DNA from: Diaporthe sp. PMI_573
Taxonomy: Eukaryota; Ascomycota; Sordariomycetes; Diaporthales; Diaporthaceae
Direction of reading: 5' to 3'
DNA length: 64,000 bases
Assembly (NCBI GenBank): GCA_021399435.1
Contig: JAJTUP010000040.1
Coordinates: forward strand, 434,001 to 498,000
Shown here piece after piece: positions 10,942-20,260 of the stretch. The translations under genes were made by a program, and so were the position numbers. How positions within the stretch are numbered: position 1 is the stretch's first letter; each line of letters starts with the position of its first letter. A model generated the notes under the pieces. The model ran no database searches. It saw nothing but the letters and a program-made list of their open reading frames with translations, and was not told the origin of the DNA.

Positions 10942-11306
10942 ACTTTCTGGTCCAGGAATGGGGACACGATAATCACAGAATTTCTGAGGCTGAAGGGGTT
11001 GCGCAACTATGGGCTAAAAGACGAGGAGCGTAATTTGGCTGCGTTGCATACGTTCACTATACACAAGTTAACTAATGAGCTACTCTCTGGTTTCATGGAG
11101 AACCAGGGCGGAATGGATGTTCAAGGGAGTAACCACTTGGTTCTGGCGTTGACGCATTGAAGTTGATTGAGCGTCCTGAACCTTGAGATTTGTTCTAGAA
11201 TTTTGAATTAAGAAAACTAAGTTTAGGTTGTGTAGAGTAGACTTGGCACATTGCTTATGTATGCAAATTCGGACATTCATCTGTGATATTCTAAGCAGCC
11301 GAAGCT
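10942..11306. other. Intergenic
   Basis: A 74-residue plus-strand frame (10936-11160) has no recognised domain. Nothing else seen. Confidence 0.3.
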
Positions 11307-11652
11307 GTGTCGGTCGAAGCCCCAACTCAAGCCGCCCCAGGTCGAGTTGTCATGCTTGAAGCGGAACAGGCGCGGTTCGACGATGGCAGGGTTCCCAGCG
11401 AGCAAAGATTCGACATCAGATTTCGACTTTCCTCTAAGCACTTGAAATCAGCATCTCCTGTCTTCAAGGCCATGCTGGACGGCAATTGGAAAGAGAGCAA
11501 TTTAACATCTGACCTTTACTACACCCTCTATGCTAGCGACTGGGATACGGAGGCTCTGCAAATTATCATGGATGTAATGCACAGTAGAAGTCGGAGAGTA
11601 CCTCGATCTATAACTCTTGAACTACTTGCAAAAATTGCTGTGCTTGTGGAAT
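11307..11652 (+). pseudogene. BTB/POZ-domain gene truncated by an LTR fragment
   Basis: The frame contains FRLSSKHLKSASPVFKAMLDGNWKE, then SDWDTEALQIIMDVMHSR and VPRSITLELLAKIAVLVE. This is the fungal BTB fold pattern (hL...SpvF..mL...W.E ... D.eal..ll..iH ... v...l..la.ia.lvd.y). The domain stops at 'VLVE', where the conserved 'dyy' should follow; from 11651 the sequence is an inverted LTR piece. BTB proteins dimerise and serve as adaptors. The start is uncertain, as the usual upstream exon is not evident. Confidence 0.68.
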
Positions 11653-11705
11653 CAATTGGACCATAATTACACGTCCCATATACCTAAAAGGGTGATAATC
11701 TGACA
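11651..11705 (-). mobile_element. First 55 bp of an LTR
   Basis: Read on the minus strand it starts TGTCAG at 11705 and matches the solo LTRs at 13138 and 50609. It is cut off at 11651, where the BTB gene begins. Next to TGTCAG lies ACAAC (11706-11710), the complement of the GTTGT target duplication of the 50.6 kb copy. Confidence 0.85.
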
Positions 11706-12594
11706 ACAACAGTAGAACTCACGCCGATTTTGCTGCGACGAAAGTTGGGTCACAGCATCGCACACTTCACCATGCGAGGATATATTACAGCGCGGCTTGA
11801 TATGGATAGGCTGGAATTGAATTATCTTTGTATCCCAATGAGCGGAGCGCGCTGGATTGAATGTCTGTCCCTCGGTATCGTCTTTGGTAAGATGCTCAGT
11901 GTTGCCCAGTAAATTTGTCTGTGTCTTACCCCAATCCAATCCTGGTTCCCCATGCCGAAGCTTTCGACGGCCTTTTAGGTCAGGATGGTCTGTCTGGCCA
12001 GCTTCCAATTGTCCCCGGCCCTGAGCCTGCAATTGGCTGGAGCCGGTCCGTCCCGGTTCGTAGTCGGCAGATGACTGCTGATCACCGGGTTGCCTCGTCA
12101 CATTTGGATCACAGGCAGGCGAGCCGTCATAGCAACCATCCCCCAAGAAATGAGCATGCAAGTGCCACTCGGACAACTGGGGATGACCGCTGCGGTCAAT
12201 CGCCAGCGACGGTGCTATGGAAGGGTTGATATTCCTGTGAGGAAGATGCTGTTGCGGGGAAGATTGTTGCGCACGCCGCTCGTTCTGACCCAGGTCGAGG
12301 GTCAATGGCCCCTGTTTAGAGGATACATGGTTGGTATTGTGAGTGTTTTCGGTGCAGCTGTTTGCTGTTGCTTTGTCTAGGCTTGATGAAGTTTGATCAT
12401 ATGTACACTCGTACTGCTTGGACGTCTTGGTGCAAGACTTGCAAGGTGTATCCCCTGAGCACCTGACCTTCCTTGTTCGACAGTGTATACATGCTCTCGT
12501 CACCCTTCTCCCTTTGGGGTTATAAAGGCCTTCGTTTGAGAAAATCTCCCTGGCCTTTTGATGGTACTCTGACCGGATGGGAGTGAGTTGGCCA
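11651..12594 (-). repeat. Duplicated segment, copy A (matches 49720-50663)
   Basis: This 944-bp segment recurs in opposite orientation at 49720-50663 with the same length and, over the coding part, identical translations in all frames I compared. One difference was seen in the LTR part (T in copy A, C in copy C). Both copies carry the same LTR insertion at the same site, so the LTR arrived before the duplication. Confidence 0.92.
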
Positions 12595-12632
12595 AGCGGT
12601 GATCCGTAGCGTGAGTGGGATGTCGATGTCAT
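11667..12632 (-). pseudogene. Zn2Cys6 transcription factor fragment, copy A
   Basis: 321 codons starting MTSTSHSRYGSPLGQ. The binuclear zinc cluster is complete: CIHCRTRKVRC, then DTPCKSC and a final C after TKTSKQYE, giving C-x2-C-x6-C-x5-C-x2-C-x8-C. A long polar Ser/Gln linker follows. The last 20 or so residues are not native: after QQNR a GTGAGT donor begins an intron into which an LTR inserted. The middle homology and dimerisation regions are therefore missing. Known role of the family: fungal-specific regulators that bind CGG half-sites. Copy A alone keeps 13 extra N-terminal residues, so it is nearer to the original 5' end. Whether it is transcribed is unknown. Confidence 0.75.
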
Positions 12633-13137
12633 TTTTGCTTTTTGTCTCGTTTAGCCTGACACGGGCGATGGATGTCGGGTTTGCGGTCGACCGAGATGGT
12701 ATTGGGTTTCCTAAGGAAGTTTCGTATTTTTACAATTTATCTACTTTGTTGGGTTTCGATATGAACTTTTGAGGAATAAAGTACATTCCGCTCTGCAACC
12801 ATATAAAAAGTACTGCACGATTAGAATTTAGAATTTATTTCAACAATACAAACCACATCTAAATTTCGAAACCTACAAAATACTGCTAATAAGCCGTCAT
12901 CCCGCCCAAGTTGCCTTTAAACACTGCATGGAAGTAACATCCCAAAATCTCCGTTTTCTACTGTATGCTGTGCAAATGTTTCATGTTTTTACAACCGAGG
13001 TACAACCGAGGAAACTGGACCTCCAGTAGAGACAGGACTAAAGCTTCTAGGACCTAATCCATCTTCATACCTTGTATTGGATGGGCAGGACACAGGAAGC
13101 AAAAAGGGCAAGCCTCTGCCCAAGGTTTGGCGATTGG
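12633..13137. other. Intergenic
   Basis: Upstream region of the Zn2Cys6 fragment; AT-rich around 12700-12960. Nothing else recognised. Confidence 0.35.
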
Positions 13138-13322
13138 TGTCAGATTATCACCCTTTTAGGTATATGGGACGTGTAATTATGGTCCAATTGATGGGGTGGT
13201 CACTGTGTGTATTGTGTTCATGTCTTGTCTTGGTTCCTTGGTGGGACCCCACCCGTAAGGGGGCTGGTTTTGTCATGATTCAACCATTGATGCCTCAGGC
13301 ACCTAACCCAAAGCACCCGTCA
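13138..13322 (+). mobile_element. Solo LTR with ATTGG target duplication
   Basis: A 185-bp TGTCAG...GTCA unit flanked by ATTGG at 13133-13137 and again at 13323-13327. Its first half closely matches the LTR at 50609-50795 and the truncated one at 11651-11705; the second half is more diverged, sharing TTGATGCCTCAGGCAC. No internal retrotransposon sequence lies beside it. Confidence 0.75.
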
Positions 13323-13437
13323 ATTGGCGCACTAGTTTCGGTGGCAACCCTTTTGCACTACCACCACGATAAAAGCTGGCTGTACATGGCGAGCAACGGC
13401 CCATACGATTAAACAGACGTCTGGCAAATGGCGGCTT

Positions 13438-13893
13438 GTGATCCAGGAAGGCCGACATACCCATCACGGTCCTCAAGAAGTCCCTGAAGCGCAGCGTGGC
13501 TGGGCGAAGCTATCCGAAGCACATAACGAATTCCTTACCCGGGCGGCACGTGACCCAACAAACGCTACGCCGAAGCGACTCGAAACACTACTCCGTCAAC
13601 AGTACCCTACGGTTCAGCTTGGGCCGAATACCCTCAAGAACTGGCTACAGGGCTTTCGAAAAGACAAGCAGGGCATCTACACTCCGTCTCAAGCAAAATT
13701 GGACTGGCTAGAGAAGAAGGGCTACTGGTACCGCTTTGCTCAAGACGAGAAGGACAACATCACGGGCATCTTTTGGTGTAGCCAGCAGCAGATGGCGTGG
13801 CTTCGAGAGCGACGGCGGCGAGGGCACCGGCGCCGGCGAGGGCGCCAAGGAAACGCAGGAAGAGATCGTCGCCATGATGCCCGGCTTTATTGA
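13438..13893 (+). pseudogene. Mutator-like (MULE/Hop) transposase N-terminal fragment
   Basis: The frame contains a region of short helices (NEFLTRAARDPTNATPKRLE) and then KGYWYRFAQDEKDNITGIFW. The latter matches the 'y.yr...d....th.lFwa' strand that precedes the first catalytic Asp in MULE transposases such as fungal Hop. After MAWLRE the sequence becomes Arg/Gly-rich and loses homology, so the catalytic domain is absent. Tentative but the strand motif is distinctive. Confidence 0.5.
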
Positions 13894-14326
13894 CTTACTA
13901 TTCGACTAGATAGGTCACGTAGGCGACGATGTGGGCAACGTGGGCAACGTTTGGGTCTAATAGCGCTTAATTGTCACGGCCAGCACGATGTGACGGCAGC
14001 CACGGTAGGCAAGCCACCTAGCCGTCACAAGGACCCTAACCCTTAGCCCCACAGTCGCGTCAAGACTTCGCGAGCCAGAGGACCGCCAGAAGCTCCGCTC
14101 CCCCCTTTTCTTCTCTCCTCAGCTTAGAATATTCGTTGATAGCGCCAATAGACCCAGCTCCCATGCTGCATCTCGCGCTGGCCGCGACACTATTCTAAGC
14201 TCGCCAACCTCCCTCGCTGACCGAGCGATCAATAAATACGGAACCCAACCCTCACGTCGACGCGACCGACGAAAAAGACCTCGCCTAAGACCCAAGACCC
14301 AAGACCTAAGACCCGCGTGTTACTAC

Positions 14327-15712
14327 ATGCCCAAGAAGAAAGACTGGGGATCGACGAGTCGACAGTCAGCTCGACTCAATCCGATCGAAAACCCAGCACA
14401 GCCCGAGACAGCGGAAGACGACGCGTTTCTCGGGGAGCCAGATTCAGAGCTCACATCAGACCAGAGCGGTCCAGAAACAAAGACCCCAGAAGACCAAGAA
14501 GAGGACAACGACGATTCGTTCCAGTCCACTCTTGAAGCAGCCGGCGAGGCTGAAGAAGAAGAAGATCAGACCATTCTGCAGACAGTCGAGTCGGCAGAAC
14601 CCTCAGACCAAGACCCCAGCAGACAACTTCAAAGAGAAGCGATGTCTAACTACGGCAACGACCAAGGCCGTCAAGACGAGCTCGCAATGCTCAGGGCGAG
14701 GATTGCAGAGCTCGAGGCCCAGGAAAGAACCCCGAGCCCGCGACGGCAACGCGAACCCACCGTGGAAAGCGCTTTTGGTGGCAGCTTTTTCAGACCGACG
14801 GGCATGGCCGCCTGGCCGGTGTTTGAGAAGTATATGGGAACAGATGGAAAGAACCCAAGTTACGACCGCAAGGAGAAGCCCCTCGCCAAGGACCCTCCGT
14901 CCTTCAAGGGCGACAAAACAACCTTTGACAACTGGATTCGGAAGCTAGCCGACAAGTTCGAGGAAGACAAGCCTTGTTTCCGAACCGAGCAAAGTCGGAT
15001 GAGACACCTGATGAACCTGCTTGAAGGCAATGCGGAAAGAGCACTGGAAACGCGGTACCAGTCTGAGACGCGACCGTTCTCCTGTGTCGCCGAGATGATT
15101 CAAGAGCTGGAAACCGTTTACCACGACCCGAACCAAGCCTCAGCAGCCAGAGAGGCCCTGAAGACTCACGAGTACGACCCAGCCAAACGCCACGACATCC
15201 ATGAATTCATCGCCAAGTTTAACTCCCTAGCCCGTAAAGCTAAGATCCCAGAAGAAGACTGGAAGCAGAACCTGTGGGACCATATTCCTCCGACACTCGA
15301 CCACCACCTGTTAAGATACAGCAAAGACCCAAATGTCACATACGAAGAGTTCTGTCAGTGTGTGGCCGACGCTGCTTACAGCAGTCAGCGAGCGTATGAG
15401 AAACGCCAGGCAAAGCAACACACCCGGTCGAAGGATGGTACGGAGAAGGTGCAAACTCGCGAGAGCGACAAGCGCCAGTACAAGAACCCCAGGAAGCCTA
15501 GAACCTCAGCAGTTACCGGACAAGCGCTAAGCGAGGAAGACAAGAAAGCTCACTTTACAGCGGACACCTGTTTCAACTGTGGGAAGACCGGTCATTATTC
15601 TAAAGAGTGCCCGCATAAAAAGAAGATCGCTGCTGTTAGAGCAAAGGCCAAGGAGAACAGCACTGATAATACTGACACCCCTAGCAGCTCAGAGGAGTCG
15701 GGAAAAGACTAA
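14327..15712 (+). CDS. Retrotransposon Gag
   Basis: 461 codons, uninterrupted. N-terminal 150 residues are acidic and Ser/Glu-rich. A central helical capsid-like domain (about 180-340) includes FDNWIRKLADKFEEDKP, the 'f..Wl..l...f' start of retrotrans_gag. A CCHC zinc knuckle, CFNCGKTGHYSKEC, lies at about 415-428, and the tail is Lys/Ser-rich. Gag packages the element RNA into virus-like particles in the cytoplasm. The TAA at the end separates it from the protease frame; both are in the same phase, but further stops lie between, so read-through to protease is blocked here. Confidence 0.88.
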   Translation: MPKKKDWGSTSRQSARLNPIENPAQPETAEDDAFLGEPDSELTSDQSGPETKTPEDQEEDNDDSFQSTLEAAGEAEEEEDQTILQTVESAEPSDQDPSRQLQREAMSNYGNDQGRQDELAMLRARIAELEAQERTPSPRRQREPTVESAFGGSFFRPTGMAAWPVFEKYMGTDGKNPSYDRKEKPLAKDPPSFKGDKTTFDNWIRKLADKFEEDKPCFRTEQSRMRHLMNLLEGNAERALETRYQSETRPFSCVAEMIQELETVYHDPNQASAAREALKTHEYDPAKRHDIHEFIAKFNSLARKAKIPEEDWKQNLWDHIPPTLDHHLLRYSKDPNVTYEEFCQCVADAAYSSQRAYEKRQAKQHTRSKDGTEKVQTRESDKRQYKNPRKPRTSAVTGQALSEEDKKAHFTADTCFNCGKTGHYSKECPHKKKIAAVRAKAKENSTDNTDTPSSSEESGKD

Positions 15713-15817
15713 GACCGTCGGAAGTCTCCACGACGGTCCAGATGTCCACATTAGCACGAGTTGGCAGCCAATCAAGACAGAAACCGTTCACTAAGACCGT
15801 TCAGCTCCAAGTGAAAT

Positions 15818-16621
15818 GGTATTGGTTTTGCAGCCACCGCTCTTGTAGACACAGGAGCACAAGCCGAGCTCTTGATGAGCCCAGAAGCCGCCCGCAGGGC
15901 GAGAAAGCAACTCGGAGCCAAGACGACCCAATTGGATCAACCTTTACAGCTCCAAGACTACCGCAAGCAACCAGCAGGACGGATCGCTAAGTATATGACG
16001 ATCACATTGGAAATCGACGGACGTCGATTCCCAAACCAGAAGTTCTGGATTACTGAAACAGGGCATGACGTCTTCATCGGAATGGAATGGCTGGCACGGC
16101 AGCGTGTTTTGCTGGACTGTCATAGAAGAGGGATGGTGTGGCCTGACGACCTCCCAGCCCTGGCAAAGTACTCTCCCGCTATTCAGCTTCCGCCTTGTTG
16201 CCTATCCGACGGGTTGATTGACCCAGGGGTCCAGGAAGATGCCGACCGGCGCGACGCAAAACTGGAGAAAACCCACAAGCAATATCAGATCCTGCGCCGC
16301 TCCTGGAGAAAAGATGTCCCAAGCCCGAATTTGACCAACAGCGGGCCTGGGAAAACTACCAAAAACCCTAAAGCGATAGTAGCCCCCTTGGCTATGGAAG
16401 CTGTGGAGGACAAAGCCGTTATCTCCGCACTTGCTACAAGATTAGAGGCAGACCCTCGCCGGAAGCGTTGGGAGCACTTACCTCTACCTAAAGAGGTGAT
16501 CAAGTTTGACAGCAGTCAGCTGGATACCAACACTGTGACTCTCGCCGCCCTGGGCAGCTCGAAGACATTTGACGGCAAGAAGATCCCGTTCCCGGCTCAG
16601 ACCACACTGATGGTCCACTAA
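15818..16621 (+). pseudogene. Retrotransposon protease region, 5' part of pol
   Basis: After an in-frame TGA the frame reads ATALVDTGAQAELLMS, the DTG(A) active-site loop of retropepsins (catalytic Asp codon at 15848-15850). A second strand with HDVFIGMEWLARQRVLLDC matches the 'iLG.dwL......d' flap end. The frame then runs on through a polar region and stops at 16621 before any reverse-transcriptase motif. Retropepsins cut the Gag-Pol polyprotein; here there is no polymerase left to release. Confidence 0.75.
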
Positions 16622-17215
16622 CTCAAGCGCTTCTGGAAGGAATAAATTGGACCTATCCCTTGGAAATGCTTTAATCGATTTCTCAATGAGTCTTACATAA
16701 CGTTTTAAGCGTGTCTTTGCTATTCTCCTACAGAGCGGCAAGATATAAATGAGTAAGTATATTCTTTGGGATCATATGTAGCTGACCAACATTATTCTAG
16801 GGATGGGCTCATATCCCGCTCACAATGGAGCAGGCTAGTACGCTCAGGGCAGAGTATAATTAAATACAATGCGAATAAAAGTACAATAGAATATAACATG
16901 CCCGGCAGAGTTGAATGCTATACCAAAAGGAACCACTGCAGCTACAAAACTAGGACGCCCATTGAGCAGTCTGATTCGCAAGGTTGCAAGCACTGATCCG
17001 GGTGTCCTCGTCAAGCAACATTTGTCTCACAAGGGACCGCAGCTTAGTTTCCGTGCTGCTCGCTCCGGCACCGTGAAGCTCCTCGCGCCGGTGGAGGCAA
17101 TTTGGCGAGGGTGACTTCGCCAGTGTGTGTGTTCTAGGTACGCCCCCAACTCTATCCTCAGACATGCAACCTATCCGAGTATATCCAAGAAAGGGACTGA
17201 TCACCACTTTAAACA
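16622..17215. other. Intergenic or degraded retroelement
   Basis: A 67-residue frame at 16911-17114 has no recognised domain. No LTR copy was seen. Confidence 0.3.
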
Positions 17216-17640
17216 GTGACCCATGGTCTAATGTCACGTGTCTTTCTCATGAAATGGTACCACTTCAGCGTCAAGTACTTCGAAGACCTGCGGAATATCA
17301 ACCACTGCGAGCTTCTCATCATGAACAAGCAGGAGAGCGGCAAATACGTGCTGGAAAACAAACTCCGGACATGGTCGGAACTGCGCAAGGAAAGGGCGCG
17401 AAAGAAAGGAAAAGAGAGGGAGAAGGAAAAATCCGATACAGGCACCCCAGCCAGCAAGGACACGTCCAAGCTCGACAAGGCCCTCTCCGCACTGCCGGCC
17501 ACTCGTCGCTTGTTCCCGCCTCCTCCTCACGCCAGCACTTACTGGCACCGGTGTCCTGACTCCTATCGCCAACCACCTGCAACCCACATGCGCCCACTAC
17601 AGCATGCTGCTACTCCTTCGCACCGCCGCCCTCCGACCCT
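17216..17640 (+). pseudogene. Basic helical protein fragment of unknown family
   Basis: The frame reads KWYHFSVKYFEDLRNI, then NKQESGKYVLENKLRTWSEL and a run of Arg/Lys/Glu (RKERARKKGKEREKEK). It looks like the C-terminal exon of a real protein, ending in a Lys-rich and then Pro/His-rich tail. No family recognised. A pogo element lies immediately downstream at 17723. Confidence 0.3.
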
Positions 17641-17818
17641 CGGGTTTTTTATAGCTGTGGCCCACCAGGCGGCGGGTTCTGTGGCTCTTCTTCCACCGCA
17701 CTGGCCCCTATCTAGGCTGATACCGTATATACTCGACAAATTCACGATACCCCCGGTCACTAAGACTAGTCCTATTTTGGTCTAGTTTGAAGCCACCATG
17801 GCCAGGGTTTTGGATACA

Positions 17819-19496
17819 CTAACAAGCTACAGTAATACAGTCTTGAACCTCCTCTTCCTTCACAAAGAGGTCCATCTCTTCCAGAGGTGTTACAGACACT
17901 TCCTCATACTCCATCTTCATGGTAGGTTCCTTAGCCGTTTCCCAGCCTTCCCAGTTGATTTGAGAAGGCTCTATATCCTTGATACGGACCATGTTAACCT
18001 GACTTCCATCAGGACGAATAGAAATTCCAGTGTGAATGAAGGCATTCTGAACCAACTCTGGCCTTTCTTCCAGACGTTTTACTGCCCTGGCTACTACCCA
18101 GGTAGTCATTATACGCATGTCAGAGACTGTCCATATATGTCCAGGGCTTTCCTTCTCTTTCTCTGTCATATATTCGTCAGTAAATTCCTGAAGCCAAAGC
18201 TTGAAGGGATGGTTGACTGCAGTATCCAATGGCTGAAGGAGACTAGTACAGCCAGCTGGTATCAATGCAATAGTAACCCCTAGATCCTTCAACTGTTGCT
18301 TGATAGTGTCAGTTACATGGAATCTAGCAACATCCATAACCAATAGGAAATCCTTCATATCCTTAGCTACTGCGTCTAGTTCTTCAGTAATCCATTTACC
18401 GAATAATTCCTCATTATTGTAAGCTGTAGGATTGAATTCCACAGTAACATCAGGACTGTATGATGAGGATTCCTGATTGTATATCCTTCCTGCAGGTCCT
18501 GAAGTACCATGGAATATAATCTTCGGCTTGAATCTCTGTATGCCATCTGCAGAGATGTAGAGAATAAGAGTAGCTTGTCGTTTATCCCCTCCACTCCGTT
18601 CTGTTTTTTGCCTGTACTGACTTCGAGCCTGTAGAAGTATATGTACATCCAGAATTATACTCAAATGGAATAGGAGTTTCGTCCAGATTTAGGATTGCTG
18701 ATTTGGAGAACCGCCGAGGAGGTGAGTTGTTGACAACTGGTGCTGGTGCTGGTGCTGGTGCTGGTGCTGGTGCTGGTGCTGGTGCTGGTGCTGGTGCTGG
18801 TGCTGGTGCTGGTGCTGGTGCTGATACTGGTACTGAGAGAGAATCTCTTGGTTGAGATATACGTCTAATGAACTTGACGAAGTTATTCACAACTTCAAGG
18901 TACTCTGCAGGAAGCTTGGTGGCCTTCTTAGTAACCCTTCTATGTGAAATCCTATGTCGATGTAGAAAGCCTCTAAACCAGCCGGTAGAGAATACCCAGA
19001 GGTGAACGCTTTCAGGGTAGGTGTCCTTAAATAGCCTTTTTGATTCTCGTCGAAACCAGCCGATAGAAACAATTCTATTTTCTGTTCGCCGTGTAAGAAA
19101 ACAGGTGTAAAGCTTGTCTTCCAACTCTGGCCATCTAGGGTGATACCTTCGTTGATCCTCTTTGCGTACAAGCTGATCCCGCTTTTTCCACCAAGTCCTT
19201 ATAGTTGCTTCAGGGATCTTGAAGAACTGGGAGGCTTCAAATAGTGTAGGAGGACGGAAGCCATCTTGGGAAGGTGGGAGGTCTTGTCGATAATGGCCAC
19301 CTCTACCTCCAGTAGTTCCTGGGATACGGTGGTTCAAAAGAAATAGAAGAACTTCAACACGTTTTTTCTGCTTGTATGACCGTTCTACCCGTGTAACTGG
19401 CTTAAATGAAGGAGCTTTTCGCTCATGAAGGGGCTTGGGCTTTGGCCCTGGCTTTTTTTGTAGGATGTTGGTTGAGATTGGGCCTAGGGGAGGCAT
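17819..19496 (-). pseudogene. pogo transposase with one frameshift
   Basis: Starts at 19496 (MPPLGPISTN). Order: a basic leader, a helix-turn-helix (FFKIPEATIRTWWKKRD), a CENP-B/Tc5-type DNA-binding domain (HLWVFSTGWFRGFLHRH), an Ala-Pro repeat linker, then the DDE_1 catalytic core. The three acidic residues are present: ILNLDETPIPFEY, LLVMDVARFH and LLQPLDTAV. The frame breaks just after the first Asp, at a run of six A on the coding strand (18609-18604); five A would restore frame. The second part runs 18664-17819 with an acidic tail. Transposases of this family cut at TIRs and reinsert at TA. Given intact TIRs and catalytic residues, this copy is only recently dead, or the shift is a sequencing error. 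Confidence 0.85.
18739..18822 (+). repeat. Hexanucleotide repeat (GGTGCT)14
   Basis: Fourteen perfect copies. On the transposase strand they encode 14 Ala-Pro pairs between the DNA-binding and catalytic domains. Confidence 0.95.
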
Positions 19497-19678
19497 TGTG
19501 ACCCATGAGACCAGCAGTAAACAAATAACTTCAAGATCGACGCGTTAGAGACGTGATGGGCATCTCTGGGGGGCTAAACCTAGCGTAGATTAGTAAGGTG
19601 GCTATAGCTTCAGCCTAGGTAAGATTAGGCCTAATTAGGCGACCGGGGGTATCGTGAATTTGTCGAGTATATACGGTA

Positions 19679-20260
19679 GATGGAGCCAAACCCTCTGATG
19701 AGCAAAGCCAACCTGCCCAACGACCACGACTTAGGTCCTACACCAACTAATTCAGGGACCTAGAAACTAAATTTCAGTAGACGATTGGACTCTGAGAGGT
19801 CGTCATATGATGTCACTCTAAACTACGGACGCCAAGCCCAGCGTTTCAAACAAGCGGCCACCCAATGATGAGCGAGTGTCCTGCCGGTTTAAGTTTGGCT
19901 AGTCTGGTCTCAGACTGCATTACAGGCGGTGATTTGCCGGTATGGGGTACAAATGCAACAGCGTCTGAACAAGACATTGTTGTGGGGCGCAGTGCTTTTC
20001 TTCTGCTTAGCTTCTTGATGTAAGGATATAAGGCCTCTTCTCGCGCTCCTTTAGATTTTCCGAAAAAGCAATCCAATTCAATCCATTCTCTGTCAATCAA
20101 GATTCAATACAGCTTCAGCCTCAAAGGTCAATACACCTACACGTTTCCGTCACGCCTGGCTCCGGGCAACCACCAGCGGAGCGAAAGGCGGGAGAGACAG
20201 AGAGTAAAAAGAAAAAGAAAAAGAAAAAGGATGAGGATGAAGGGAAGGAAGAGAGAAAAG
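19679..20260. other. Intergenic
   Basis: Shared 3' space between the pogo element and the next minus-strand gene. A purine-rich GAAAAAG patch lies near 20200-20240. Nothing else recognised. Confidence 0.4.

Larger units (their letters stand above)
13972..16621 (+). mobile_element. Truncated Gypsy-type LTR retrotransposon
   Basis: A TGTCACGG sequence typical of an LTR 5' end starts at 13972, and about 350 bp later gag begins, followed by an aspartic protease. Reverse transcriptase, RNase H and integrase are missing, and no second LTR copy was found in the window. The left region (13972-14326) is taken as 5' LTR plus leader; its 3' boundary and primer-binding site could not be fixed. Confidence 0.7.
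17723..19676 (-). mobile_element. Complete pogo-type DNA transposon with 36-bp TIRs
   Basis: Perfect 36-bp inverted repeats lie at 17723-17758 and 19641-19676, starting CCGTATATACTCGAC. Each end is flanked by TA (17721-17722 and 19677-19678), the target duplication of Tc1/mariner/pogo elements. The 1954-bp element has one transposase gene on the minus strand. Confidence 0.93.

Noticed and set aside
11915..12380. Antisense frames over the Zn2Cys6 segment that recur identically at 49934-50399
   Set aside because: They are conserved only because the DNA is a recent duplicate; composition is not protein-like and there is no independent support.
18739..18822. CRISPR-like array
   Set aside because: A perfect hexanucleotide microsatellite with no spacers, inside a transposase gene.
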